A stretch of DNA of 64,000 bases from Poa pratensis (taxonomy: Eukaryota > Streptophyta > Magnoliopsida > Poales > Poaceae). Shown here piece after piece: positions 32,641 through 43,896 of this stretch. A program made the position numbers and the translations under genes. Position 1 is the first letter of the stretch; every line of letters begins with the position of its first letter. The stretch is from the NCBI GenBank assembly GCA_947311845.1, contig CAMZMU010000041.1, positions 113,452,573-113,516,572 on the forward strand, given 5' to 3'. The notes beneath the pieces were generated by a model that was not told where the DNA came from, searched no databases, and worked only from the letters and a program-made list of their open reading frames with translations.

Positions 32641-33714
32641 TGCTTGTCATTGCTTGGTAGTGATACCTAGTAGATGCCTAATCGCTACCCTAACCATAGG
32701 TGTAGTTTAATAAATAGTGTTGTGGTTGCCAAACATGTTTGTTAGATAATAATATTGTGTACCCTTCTTGTTGTATTGTTAGTAGTTTTGTTAGTTTAGA
32801 TTGTTGTCAACGCGCTCCTTTGCAGTAGTGTTCATGGTGTTCTATTAAATAACCCACCTGCACCTTAACTCCTAGTCATTAACTTGTGTGAGCAGTGTTG
32901 TGAAACTTTGTTGGTTGCCTAACTACTTAATAGTATATGTCCCTAGACCTAGTAGCATGCTTACATGTGAGTGTGCTTAACGCTTGTGGTAATGCCTGCT
33001 TGTTAAGGTACTTTTGTCTGATGTATTCCCTTAAATTTTGTAGCAGCCCTTGGTTTTTTACCTAATCACCCTAAAGGGTGTTCTGTTTTAGTGTTTAGTT
33101 AGAACTACCTATTTAACTATTAGGGTTGTTGTGTATACTTTCTTAGGTGTGTTTGTTGTTTGTCCTAGCTGTATGGACTTGATGCTTGTTGTTGTATAAC
33201 TAAGTAAATTGTTTGCTTTTGGTTGTGAGCTTAGTGTCTTGTGCAATGCTTGCTGTTTGTTATGTCCTTGTGGCATTGTCTTGTATTTTGAGTGTTGTTC
33301 CTTTCTCTGTTTACGACGTTAGATACGATCGGGAAGAAACTGGAAGTGAGGAGTGAACCTGAGGAACATCAAGATCGAGACCAAGGACATATTACCAAGC
33401 CAGGCAAGCCACCTCAACACCCTATTGAACTACTACTATTTGTACAAAGCATGTCTTGTTTTCAAATAAAATAATGCATGTTTTATCCTTTATGTGGCAT
33501 TTTGTCACCCCAAAACTATTTTCCAAAAATGATTGTTTGGCCAAATATATATCTACTAGTATATAATAGGTTTTGTAAAAATAAGTTCCTACTTGAGAAG
33601 CCTTCTACTGAAGGCGCTATCAAGAAAATTATATTCTCTAGTAGCATATCCGTATACCCTTACCTCAAACTTTAGGATGGGAGTCTGGATTTGATGAAAA
33701 TATTTCTGAAGGAA

Positions 33715-33870
33715 AAACCCGAGTCGCTGGGAGCGATCGGCGAGAAAGTGTTTTATAAAAATCCATGTTGCTGGGAGCAAATGGTGATGTTTAAGAAAAC
33801 CCGAAGTGATGGGAGCATTCGGTGAGTTTGCGAAAACCCGAGCTGCTGGGAGCAGTCGGCAGTGGAGATG
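33715..33870. repeat. Tandem repeat in LTR, degenerate ~50-bp units
   Basis: Four degenerate units carry AAAACCCGAGYTGCTGGGAG followed by CA-TCGGCGAG-type sequence, at about 33715, 33760, 33800 and 33835. Confidence 0.7.
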
Positions 33871-33879
33871 TTTTTGAAA

Positions 33880-34535
33880 AACAAAGTACAGCCCTAGCGG
33901 CCGCCCGAACAATTAACCCGTAAAACCACATTACCTCAAAATGGGCACGGGGCTTAGCAGAAACTTGTTGGTGTTAGTATTCGAATACTCCTCAATTGGC
34001 TAGAAGGGGTTAGAGTCCCCGGAACCGAATGCTGCAAGGGAATGGGCATACAAAGTGTGGACTTCGTGTGCCACCGGGAAGCAACGGTGGGTCTCCTGTC
34101 ATGGCGGTGTGAGGCTAGGGAAACCGGATCGATACGGCTAGCTCACTCGGTGCCGGGGAGAACAAACCCACTCGAAGAGGATATTCTTATACTAGCACTG
34201 ACATAGTGGAAGTAAGGATCGGCCGTCTGATGTGTGCATGCTGTCTCTGTACAGTCCGTGGTTAATCCACATCAGACCATCCGAATCTTGTGGTGAAAGT
34301 GTACCACCTCTGCAGAATGTAAATATATTCGAATAGTCGAGTCCTCGGTCATGGACGGTTGGAAAGGCCCCCGATCTAGGCGTATGGGCACTTTTATGTT
34401 TAAAAAAAACTGTTTTCGGCAAAGAAAAAGGAGGCATCAAGGAGGTACCTGGGAGGTACGGATTTTGGGAGAAGATGGTTGGTCTCGGGGAGTCAGCAGT
34501 CGGAACCCGGAAAGGAAAAAAGGGGCATCCCTATC
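33880..34535 (+). other. Distal part of long LTR
   Basis: Non-coding LTR sequence. It contains the CTATTCGAATATATTTACA block shared, inverted, with 13040-13740. Confidence 0.5.
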
Positions 34536-34755
34536 CTAGTGTTTCAAAAAAGTGTTACAAAAAGTGTTTTCAAACGTGAAAATGGTTTCTGCCATTTCTA
34601 AAAGAAGGAGAATTATATCTCCAAATGCCTTTTTCAACAAAGATATAGAGATGTTGTATTCTATATGTCTAAAAGCATCGTTTGCGAAAATTAATCCCTA
34701 TAGTCATATATAGCAGCTATTCCAGTTTTCGAAAACGCTTTTATTGCATTACCAT

Positions 34756-37700
34756 TGTGACGCCCCAAAATCGGTACTATGCAGAATTAAGCGATCCCGC
34801 AAAAATCCGCATAATAACGATTTTAGGTCGCCCACCAGACATAACGTGCACGCCGAAACATGCGCGTTATGTGGGTGGAATTGTGATAACATTACAACAG
34901 TTCACGAAAAGAATCCACAACAACAACAGAAGGAGATATATATATACAAGAACGACTCAAACGAGTCAGAAAACAACTGATACATTACAAAGATCCAAAA
35001 CACAACGGAAGCAAAAGGGTGTCCGACTACGGACAAGATACAAATTGGACTAAGAGTCCTGGAGATAACCATGGCGTCCATATCCCTGCCCAGGCCGAGC
35101 CGGAGGATACCCAAGCTAACGTCGTCAGACTTCAAACCTGTTGACTGCACAAAAGAGTACAACCCAAAGATGGGTCAGGCACAACCGCCTGGCAAGCAAT
35201 GCTCAAAAGATACCAACACAAAGACTACCAAAAGTAAGGGAGGTGGACTGAGCGGCAGCAGCAGCACTAAACAACCTATAGAGACACTCTACAACTTCCG
35301 TCTACTGGAGAGGGATAAGAGAGCGCATCGGAACCAACTAGCTTCTAACACCAAACATAACACTTCCCAGATTCACCCCCTCAACCAAGTATGAGGAAGC
35401 AATCAAGGGAAACTCACACAGTTGTCAAATTTTAGTTACATCTTATTGTGAAAGTAAGTCTAACTTACTAGTCAAGTTAATTAGAATCATTAGGTGTAAG
35501 TTGTGTATGATCTTGTTAGCCAGCATCCGATCCAAGTTGTCCATAACCGCGGACTCGGCTTCTCGAAAAGATTAACCCTGCAGGGGTGCACTACTGTTAA
35601 GCCACACGCACGTTCAACCCTTAATGCCCATGAGTAACACACTTCCGTCGGTGTGTCGGCAGGATGTCGCGACAAGACGTTTTCTCTTCACTACCAACAA
35701 GTCCAGGGAGCCACCCATCTGAGTTGTTACCCGCGTCCAGAGTCCGGCCGATACCTCCATAGCGGACTCAATCGTTTGCGTCTACGCACTAGGTGGAACA
35801 GACCACAGTAGGAAAGGTCCACTTCGTGTCGCACCGCACCTATATGTCCCCCCATATCATCGAACCTCTCATCATCAATCAAGTCTCATGCACATGCATA
35901 TGAGCAAATGGAAAGCCCGAACTAGTTGTGGCTCCTGGACAAGCTAATAGATCCGGTACTAAGTCAAGGGGGTTCCCATGGACCCCACATGTGGATAGTG
36001 CGCTCGTACTTGGATAAGAGGACAAGAACTGAGTTCCTAGGGCGACACTCAGCAGAACAAAACACCAACGCATTGGCCTTCCACCGGGTGCCTTATCATT
36101 TAGTTATAACCCACAAACATTATCATCATATTAAGTAAGTGAACCAAACTATCATACTAAGCAGGTGATACATAAGAAAAGACAGACTTGCAACAACAGA
36201 CCTAAGCATGCAACTACGACTCGCAAGGCCAACAGGTAAACAAGCAACAAGGTAATAGGATGTGGGGATAAGGCTGTATGAGGCTGCATGGTAAACATGT
36301 ATATAGGATCGTGACACAAGCATCGTAACATAAGGATAGCATAGATCAACGGCAGGAATGGAAGACAATGTAATGGTAGCAAGTGAGCAAAGCTTGCCTG
36401 GAAACACCGGTAGGGGTAGCAGAACTTGTCGTTGCTCACATCATCTCAACGTCTTATCGCGAAGAAGCAACAAACACTGGAAGCGCAAAAGATGCATCTT
36501 ACAACTACGGCAAAAGATCCAGCATGTTCAGGATATGATGCATGACATGGCAAGATGCAACTTAAGCCAAATTCAGCGGAACCAGGATTCCGACAATTAA
36601 TTAGAAGGTTCAAGTTATTTATCTAGCCACAAAATTAAATGTTGATTAGCATGTGAGACATGGCAGGGTGTGCTACACAAATTAAATGGAATAGGACAAT
36701 AATTAATTAATTACCCCAACACATTCCATATTAGTTATTTAGGTGATAATGCAAAAGACGAATAAGCAACAGGCTAGATGATGCAAACAAGAGTATGGAT
36801 GACATATTAATATCCCTTGCATTTCTCTGATAAAAATACATATATAACTTGTATTATTTAGATTTATAAAACAAAAGATATGAATAAACAAGATTTGCAC
36901 ATTTCCTAAAAAGATAAAAGAAAAATAGACAAGAGAGGGAAAAAGGCTGGATTTATTAGCCTCGGGTGGATTCGAACTTGGGATCAGCTGGGTTCAGAAG
37001 TAGAGCGTGCAACCACTGGGCTACTACTCGGTTTGTGTTTGGATTCGGAGGCGACTGTATGAAGAAAGAAGCGACGTTAACTGAACTTTGACCGGGAAGT
37101 TGCAGCCTTCAGTTGCGAGACGTGCGACCAGGACGAGATCGGCAGCGGCTGCTGCTAGTGCTCACGCGCGAATGCGCGAGCCCGAGGTTGCAGGAGAGTG
37201 CATCTTGGTGCTGGTGTGTGCAGGGAGAGCGAAGCAGGAGGAGTAGGAAAAGGCACGACGTGCAAGCTCCCAGCTTTGCACCGCACGGTCATGGCGAACA
37301 AGCTCGGATTCGAGCGGAACGATGGCCACAGAGACGGATTGGAAGAAGGGATGCGGGGATGGAACCAGAAGCTCACCCTGGGGTTCTTGGTGTAGGCGTT
37401 CAAGCTCGAAGACGTCGGCCGGCGACGAAGACGACGTAGACGGACGGCGGACTTGGAGTTCCCGCGGACGGACGACGTCGTGGAAGAAGACCTTGTTGGC
37501 GACGATCCTTCGCGTTCCAGCTCCACTCCTTCCTGATCCGCAAGTAGTCGACGATGGCGCACCTCTTGGACATCTTGGCGAGGCTCGGTTCGACGTGTAC
37601 GGACGGTGATCATGACGGTGAACGGCCATGGCGCTCCGGCGTAGGATCTGGACGAGCTCGTACCCGGGAAATAGAGGAGGGAGAGGTGGATTCGAGGTGA

Positions 37701-38480
37701 TGATCAGGAAGAGGACGCCTCAAGGGACCTCCAGGACAAGGCGGCTGGGATTTAGGTGGTTCACGGCGGTGGCGCCATGTGACGGCAGTGGCGACGGCCG
37801 CGTGCTCACGCTCTGGGGAAGAAACAAAAGGAGGAAGAAAGGGAGGGAGATGGTGGCGGCGCTGGGAGGAAGGAGGGTCGAGGCTAGGGTTAGGGAGGTG
37901 CCGGGGTGGTGGTTATAAAGGATAGGAGGCGCTGGTACGACTCGCATCGAGCGGCTCCATGTCGATCAGATGGTGTGGAGGTTGTTTGTACAGGTGACGT
38001 GTAAAGGAGGAAGAAGGAGTGATGGGCTGCTTCGGTTTGGGTTGGGAGAAGATGGGCCAGAAGTTGCCCTCCAGGCCTGATAAGAATTCATGGGAATTTC
38101 TCCTTTCTACATAAAGAGAGAAATAGAGGGATAAAAGGAGAGAAAGATAGATAAAAGAGAGAACAAGAGGGAAAATAAATTAGGGAAGAGAGGAAAAAGA
38201 GAGGCAAGACCTTTACAAAATAACTTACAAAACTTTAATTTTGATTTCAAATAGTTTTGCAATTATTCCCAAATATATTATTTTGGGTTATTTAAAATAG
38301 AAAGAGAGGGAGAAGGATTTATTATTTGCAAAAACTAAAATAGGGTTTGCCAAAATAATATTTTTTAGTTCTTTAGCAAAACATGCAAGGTGATAACAAG
38401 ATGCATGATGACATGATGATGCAAAAAAAAAAAAAAAAAAAACAAACAAATCTAATTGGGGAAAACCCCGGGACGTTACA
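34756..38480 (+). mobile_element. Solo LTR (3.7 kb) nested in the LARD 5' LTR
   Basis: It starts TGTGACGCCCCAAAATCGG and ends CCCCGGGACGTTACA. It is flanked by a perfect 5-bp TSD, ACCAT (34751-34755 and 38481-38485), which also reconstitutes the outer LTR exactly as in the 3' copy at 41215-41220. There is no internal PBS or PPT and no second LTR, so it is a single LTR left by intra-element recombination. GC-rich frames at 37110-37920 have no recognisable product. An A-run lies at about 38420. Confidence 0.85.
36961..37031 (-). other. tRNA-like sequence with pol III A and B boxes
   Basis: On the minus strand TAGCCCAGTGGT fits the A box (consensus TRGCNNAGYNGG) and AGTTCGAATCC fits the B box (GGTTCGANTCC). 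Spacing is normal and an anticodon-arm-like CTACTTCTGAACCCAG lies between them. The acceptor stem does not pair, so this is a tRNA-derived relic rather than a functional tRNA gene. It lies inside the solo LTR. Confidence 0.5.
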
Positions 38481-38884
38481 ACCATGAAAACATAAGCCTG
38501 GTGGTCTTGCGAGTACGTAATTGTACTCATGGCTGTGTCCCTGGATATTCCAATGTCCATATTTTCAACGAGAAGACCTACGCCGAAGATGAGGAGTATG
38601 CTGAAGATTGAGAGTTCGTCGACGTCTTTGCGAACTAGGCCGTCTTCCCAGTCAGCTGCCTGTAGGTGTTTTGACAAATGACTTGGGCTCCACATTGTTT
38701 TGTGATTCCGCTGCAATAACCTATTGAAGAAGTATTACTTCAATCAAGTAAGTATTATGATTCGGTATTTATGGATGTTCTTTCGATGCAATTTTGATTG
38801 TGCTCAGCGACACACTGATCATGGGATCGCTGATGTTGTAGACACAAGGGAATTTCGGACAGCTGATCCGGGGTCCCCACAGAC

Positions 38885-38898
38885 TTGGTATCAGAGCC
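38885..38898 (+). other. Primer-binding site (initiator tRNA-Met)
   Basis: TTGGTATCAGAGCC lies 3 nt after the 5' LTR end at 38881. It matches the standard plant iMet primer-binding site. Confidence 0.9.
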
Positions 38899-40968
38899 AT
38901 CCTGACTGTAGGAGACCTTAGTTAGCATGGACGTTAGCTTAGGAATGAAATATTTTGGTAAAAACCTATTACTACGAAAAATAAATTTTCTCTAGGGAAG
39001 TCCCAGAATGATTTTCCTTCTTCTCACCTTCTCAAATATTTCTAAGTCTAACCTCTCTATTTTTAATATTTTCTAAAGGTTTTTTTTATTATCTCTTCCT
39101 CGTTCAAACATGCATACTGGACGATGAACCCATGTAAGACCTAATTAGATAGTACCCTGAAGAAAAGAAGTTTCGTTCTCGCGACTCCAACATCAAGGTG
39201 ATTTCTGTGTGGAGAAAAAAGATCGGCTACCACCTTGAGATTGAAGGGATCTCACCACCAAAGTTTCCTACTTCGACAAGGTGAAGAAAATCTTCGACAT
39301 ACGAAGACCCTACCAAGTTTCAAGCTCAATGACATCAAACTGCCTAGAAGTTAAAGACACGAAGCCCTCAACAAACATGGCTGACCCAGACCCATAGGAT
39401 GCTTAGGATATGCCCACTTGCCTTCTTGAGTTAAACCCATCTACCCGAGCTTTAGACGCCATTGGTACTAAATGTACCTTGCTTGTTCTTTGATTGTGTT
39501 TGTTCCTTGTTTGAGTGTTGTTTGTGTAATGTCTTTTTGTGAAGTTCCACAATCACGCCTTGCTGGTAACACAAGTAACCACACTTTGTCTTGACGAAAA
39601 ACATGTTTGCGCTTTTTGCAAAATCTTTTGGCCTATGACCCTAGTTACAGTTTTGCACCCTAACAAAAACCTGACCTAGGAAGCTTTTCGGAAAAACTTT
39701 TCCGCCTCAACCATTTCATCTACTAGTGGAAAATGCAAGATACCGAAGATACTCAGCTCCAACCCGGGAAGGCAGGATTCTACAATCTAGCATGCAAATC
39801 AGCTACCGGTCTTCATGCTCTGCTTCAAACTAGAATGTCAAACACCATCAAGGAAGTTGAAGATTCAAGGCCAAAGCCGAGAATACGTGAGCCGTATCTC
39901 ACAACACGAACCAAAGAATTCTAAACCTAACAACAGTAACTTACCTTGGTTAACTCTTGATTAACATCTAACAAGTATTTTGCTAACTTTCCCTCATCCG
40001 AAGCCCTGCTAAGGAGAAAAAGTACTAGAGAGGAGAACTAAAGTAGTTTATGAAGCCCTCAAGCCAATAAGCTACCAATGGCAAATCACCATACGCAAAC
40101 GCGAAGACAATATATACCCAACAGCACACCAAGAAGAATCAAAGGGGGGAAGCACCTGCATATCGACATTACAAACCCCCAAGCAACCAGAGAGGTGGAT
40201 AGACGATTCTGACATTTCTCTTGTAATAACTAAAGGTTACTCAAGTCTACAGACCTGACGCCCCCGTGAAGCCAGAGTGTAGCTAAATGCGGCTCTAACT
40301 ACGATTCTCACAGAATTACAAAATGAAGACAAAGGCGGGAGATCTACACCCATTCCCCAAAGTAGCCTGGTCCAGACCGTTCATCAGCATGCCAACATCA
40401 ATTACCCTGCAAGCTTTGACGCAGCATGAAGCTTTTCGCATCTTCAACTAACCAGAAGCTGGAGAGAGTCTAGTCTCTAACTTGACGCAACCTGCGAGGC
40501 CTGCAAGTATTGTGTCCCTAACTCTAACCATCCGAGAGTCAACTATCCCTTGGCGCGTTAACTACTCCAACTTCAAGCCCCAAGGAAGAACAACCGTGTT
40601 AGAGGTCGTCAGGTTATTCAAGAAAAACATTACCTCCAAGTCAACACCAGTTTCAGTCTTCAACATGACCCGTCAAGGTTCCTTTTTAAGGGGGAAGACA
40701 TACACTAGTTTATTAGGAAGTTTTGACAAGTTGTTCTTTGCGCCCCAAGCCTGGAGTATTCAAGGTCAACCCATCAAGAATGCGAGTCAGCATCGCCCAC
40801 CATGAAGACACCATCAGCAAAAACCAAAGCCTTCCAGGAGGAGTCAGACGCCTTACCCGTAAGCAAAAACCGTTGGAGATCAGCAACCTCGGATGATGAA
40901 GAAGCATCACTCTGTTTGTCCTTGCACTCTTTTAGTACCCGCTTAGGAATCTCGGGACGAGATTCTTT
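38899..40968 (+). other. LARD internal domain, non-coding
   Basis: Frames of at most about 107 codons, no gag, protease or RT motifs. This domain probably serves as packaging and structural RNA; that role is inferred from the LARD class. Confidence 0.6.
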
Positions 40969-40982
40969 TAAGGGGGGAAGAA
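40969..40982 (+). other. Polypurine tract
   Basis: TAAGGGGGGAAGAA lies immediately before the 3' LTR start at 40985, the priming site for plus-strand synthesis. Confidence 0.85.
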
Positions 40983-40984
40983 TC

Positions 40985-41619
40985 TGTCACGCCCCAATTT
41001 CTAGTGTTTCGAAAAAGTGTTACAAAAAGTGTTTTCAAACGTGGAAATGGTTTCTGCCATTTCTAAAAGAAGGAGAATTATATCTCCAAATGCCTTTTTC
41101 AACAAAGATATAGAGATGTTGTATTCTCTATGTCTAAAAGCATCGTTTGCGAAAATTAAGCCCTATAGCCATATATAGCAGCTATCCCAGTTTTCGAAAA
41201 CGCTTTTATTGCATTACCATGAAAACTTAAACCTGGTGGTGGTCTTGCGAGTACGTAATTGTACTCATGGCTGTGTCCCTGGGTATTCCAATGTCCAGAT
41301 TTTCAACGAGAAGACCTACGCCGAAGATGAGGAGTATGCTGAAGATTGAGAGTTCGTCGACGTCTTTGCGAACTAGGCCGTCTTCCCAGTCAGCTGCCTG
41401 TAGGTGTTTTGGCAAATGACTTGGGCTCCACGTTGTTTGGTGATTCCGCTGCAAGAACCTATTGAAGAAGTATTACTTCAATCAAGTAAGTATTATGATT
41501 CGGTATTTATGGATGTTCTTTCGATACAAGTTTGATTGTGCTCAGCGACACACTGATCATGGGATCGCTGATGTTGTAGGCACAAGGGAATTTCGGACAG
41601 CTGATCCGGGGTCCCCACA
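40985..41619 (+). repeat. 3' LTR of the LARD element (internally deleted)
   Basis: 635 bp, TGTCACGCCCCAATTT directly joined to CTAGTGTTTCG at 41000/41001. It is collinear with the 5' LTR except for the missing 4.9 kb, and followed by TSD CCTCT. Confidence 0.85.
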
Positions 41620-41624
41620 CCTCT

Positions 41625-42016
41625 ATACAGGAAGAATGAGCTATCTAAACTGTTAATAGTGTATACTTGTTTTGATGTTTAATTTGGATAAAATAATAGC
41701 ATATTATATTGTAAAACCTAAGCAGAATGCATGTTTTCGTAGATTATACAAAGACGACGAAGTTCTAAAAATATTGATTCTGTGACCATCTCAAAGGGCA
41801 ATAAATAATAATTGGCCAATAAACATATAGTGTTCAGCAGTTAGATCAGACTCTCCAACATTGTTTCGAAGAACTCTGTATGGCAAGTGCAGCTTTGCAA
41901 AAGTTCACATATATGTATCCAGGACCCAATGAAGGCAAGCACATAGCAAACAAAAAAAGGCAACACATAATTCAGCCCGAACAGGGCAGAAAAAATGGTT
42001 AACGAACTGCACTAAC
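41625..42016. other. Intron-like DNA of the membrane-protein segment
   Basis: Between the LARD insertion and the 42017 exon. Before insertion it was contiguous with 28930-29586. No other feature. Confidence 0.35.
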
Positions 42017-42237
42017 CTTTTCTTTCTTTCCATATAATTTCTCTAAATGGATTATGAGGGCTCCAACTCCTAAAGAGAATGCTATGCAATTACTTCGTCT
42101 GATCCATTTTGCATCAAGAACACTGAATTTTAAGTGTGCAAGAAGGTCGTCTACACAGGGCACTAATATTAAGAGCCATGCAAAGGCGAGCAACAGGTGG
42201 AGAACAAAAAATAAGGTTAGGTAAGTCCATGATTGAG
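42017..42237 (-). pseudogene. Internal exon of unidentified membrane-protein gene
   Basis: Acceptor ATTCAG at 42238-42239, donor AAG/GTTAG at 42016. The frame is fully open for 73 codons. It encodes two hydrophobic segments (TYLTLFFVLHLLLAFAWLLI and CIAFSLGVGALIIHLEK) joined by a basic loop (DAKWIRR). Codon usage and splice sites look like a genuine conserved gene rather than a transposon. It is in the same orientation as 28828-28926 and 42647-42935, with the LARD insertion between. The family is not recognised. Confidence 0.5.
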
Positions 42238-42646
42238 CTGAATTTACTCAAGATGCAACTCAGTAAACATATCAAGTACTCGAGTACCAGCAATTCTGAT
42301 TAGCTAATAATCCTTCTAGAGAAAATTATGAAGAAACTGGTGAGTTATATCATGCTGTATAAATACACTCCTGCTCCTGGATTAAAAGTATGTCTTATGA
42401 GTAATCGCTTTATATATTTCTTGGCAAACCGGCAACTGAAATTTATAATAGTTAGTCTGGACATTCGCTTTTATAAGCAGCCTTCGAAGATTTAAATCCA
42501 TCTGAATAATATTTTGCAAGTTCAACCTAACACATAATGAGAAGAAGACATAACTAAAATACACTTGGGAAAGACTCGAAGGATATACTTAATTACCTAT
42601 GGAAAATTCATATGTGCTGAATTACGGATACTATAAGCTTACTTAC

Positions 42647-42935
42647 CATTTCCCTTCACTGCTCGGGTTAATGCTTTCCCTGAGCAAAGAACTGCATATG
42701 GCAGCCAAAATGAAGAGAACAAAAAAGCTCTTGTTGCGTACACATACGAGCTCCAGCCCACATAACTTGTTCAGATAATGCTGCTTGAAATGCTTCTTGA
42801 GGTGGATGGAGGAACACAACACTAGAACAAAGCTTCAACCTGAAGATGCTCTCAACAAAGCTAACTGGAGAACAAAGTCGTTCTATAGTTCTACCGATGT
42901 CATCAGCAAAAGCTTAATAATGCTTCTCAGAGAAG
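42647..42935 (-). pseudogene. Upstream exon(s) of the membrane-protein gene, frameshifted
   Basis: A frame at about 42920-42770 reads DIGRTIERLCSPVSFVESIF and LHPPQEAFQAALSEQ. From about 42765 a different frame continues SYVGWSSYVYATRAFLFSSF and PYAVLCSGKALTRAVKGN, ending at a clean donor GTAAGT (42646-42641). The frame change implies one indel or an undetected intron. The exon precedes the one at 42017-42237 in transcription order. A membrane-embedded protein is likely; identity unknown. Confidence 0.45.
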
Positions 42936-43308
42936 TTTGAGTGTGCCAATTTTTTCTGCACCGACAGAAGAAAACGCAGTAAGTTTGTTTTGCCTGTCAC
43001 TAAAGAGGTATTTACAATATGTATTTATAAAAAAAATTACCCACCATGCATGTATGGCCAAAGAAACTGGGAGTTCTTAGTAACCTCCAGCTACACCATT
43101 TAGTAGAGGTTGGCAAGCAACCCTGGTATACGCCCAGGTCATTACATCTTCAACAGGATTGGTGTAACCTATGCAAAATGAGATATTTGAAACTGCCTAT
43201 TACATGATGCATCAAAAACAATTAAGTGCAGACAAATCCTTGAGCCAAAATCCAACAAAACCAAAACCTGCAAGTAACAAATCCAAGTCAAATGAGCAAA
43301 TTAACATG
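42936..43308. other. Unassigned DNA left of the gypsy element
   Basis: Part of the same pre-insertion segment; it joined 52537 onward before the gypsy insertion. No feature recognised. Confidence 0.35.
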
Positions 43309-43313
43309 GAAGC

Positions 43314-43820
43314 TGTGGAGGTTATGCCGAACGGGTATACCTGCCACGGTGGATAAAACCTGGCCCACCAGGGAGGCCCGTCAGATAAAGCCGGAGGGCT
43401 TAATGGAGAAGGCCTCATGGGCTTAGGCGCAAGGATAAGCTCTGGGCTGGCTTAGTGAAGTCCAAGACGAAGGCCTGGCTGCGTTCGCCTTAGGGAGCAA
43501 GCTAGGGTTTGTTACCGTGTTAGTCTAGGACTCGTGATCTAGGTCGGTTAAGGCTTTCCTTGTAGGGGAAGGCTTGGCGCCTTTATAAGCCAGCCTTCCA
43601 GCGGCCTTAGGGCACACGCATACAACCTCATTGTAACCTGTACACATATTCTCCTTGAGTGAATTATAGCAGCACGTAGGATCTCGCCACCGTCGTGAGA
43701 TCCGAAGCTGGGTAAGATCGTGTGTGCAATCCCGTCACTGGAACCCTCTACGTTCTTCCCCGCCTCCTCTACGGTACGTATGAATACTTCTAGTAGTTCC
43801 GCGTTACCAATACCTCGACA
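43314..43820 (+). repeat. Gypsy 5' LTR
   Basis: TGTGGAGGTTATGCCG...ACCTCGACA, with a TATA box TTTATAAG at 43582-43589 and a transcribed leader after it. It is followed directly by the primer-binding site. Confidence 0.92.
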
Positions 43821-43821
43821 G

Positions 43822-43838
43822 TTGGCGCCCACCGTGGG
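43822..43838 (+). other. Gypsy primer-binding site
   Basis: TTGGCGCCCACCGTGGG lies one base after the LTR end. This motif is common in plant gypsy elements of the Athila/Tat group. Confidence 0.8.
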
Positions 43839-43896
43839 GCCCAAGGCGTCGGGAGTTTTGTTTCAGGCGGGAGCATTGGGCGAGATCGGCAAGACT

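Larger units (their letters stand above)
29587..38881 (+). repeat. Long 5' LTR of the LARD element (interrupted)
   Basis: Parts 29587-29602, 34536-34755 and 38486-38881 match the 3' LTR 40985-41619 in order. 29603-34535 has no counterpart in the 3' LTR, and 34756-38480 is a later insertion. The extra 4.9 kb is either the genuine middle of a long LTR, lost from the 3' copy, or an insertion without a recognisable TSD. I prefer the first because it begins seamlessly and 13040-13740 shows this sequence type elsewhere. It ends GGTCCCCACA. Confidence 0.65.
29587..41619 (+). mobile_element. LARD-type (non-coding) LTR retrotransposon with nested solo LTR
   Basis: A 5-bp TSD, CCTCT, lies at 29582-29586 and 41620-41624. 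The element starts TGTCATGCCCCAATTT and ends GGTCCCCACA. A primer-binding site for initiator tRNA-Met (TTGGTATCAGAGCC) follows the 5' LTR at 38885, and a polypurine tract (AAGGGGGGAAGAA) precedes the 3' LTR. The internal region (38882-40984) has no gag or pol. The 5' LTR is about 5.6 kb once the nested solo LTR at 34756-38480 is removed; the 3' LTR is only 635 bp. The element must have been moved by another element's enzymes. Confidence 0.85.

Noticed and set aside
36961..37031. A functional tRNA gene
   Set aside because: The pol III boxes are good, but the acceptor-stem halves do not pair.
37113..37918. ORFs of 95-155 codons in the solo LTR
   Set aside because: They occur in several overlapping frames, lack domains, and lie inside an LTR bounded by a perfect TSD.
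29587..41619. A tandem array of three LTR elements
   Set aside because: TSDs CCTCT and ACCAT resolve the region into one element with a nested solo LTR. The 38486-38881 and 40985-41619 copies are ends of the same element.
43720..43896. Extending gag upstream into the 5' LTR
   Set aside because: The open frame continues upstream, but it runs through the LTR end and primer-binding site. The first ATG after these, at 43897, is the sensible start.
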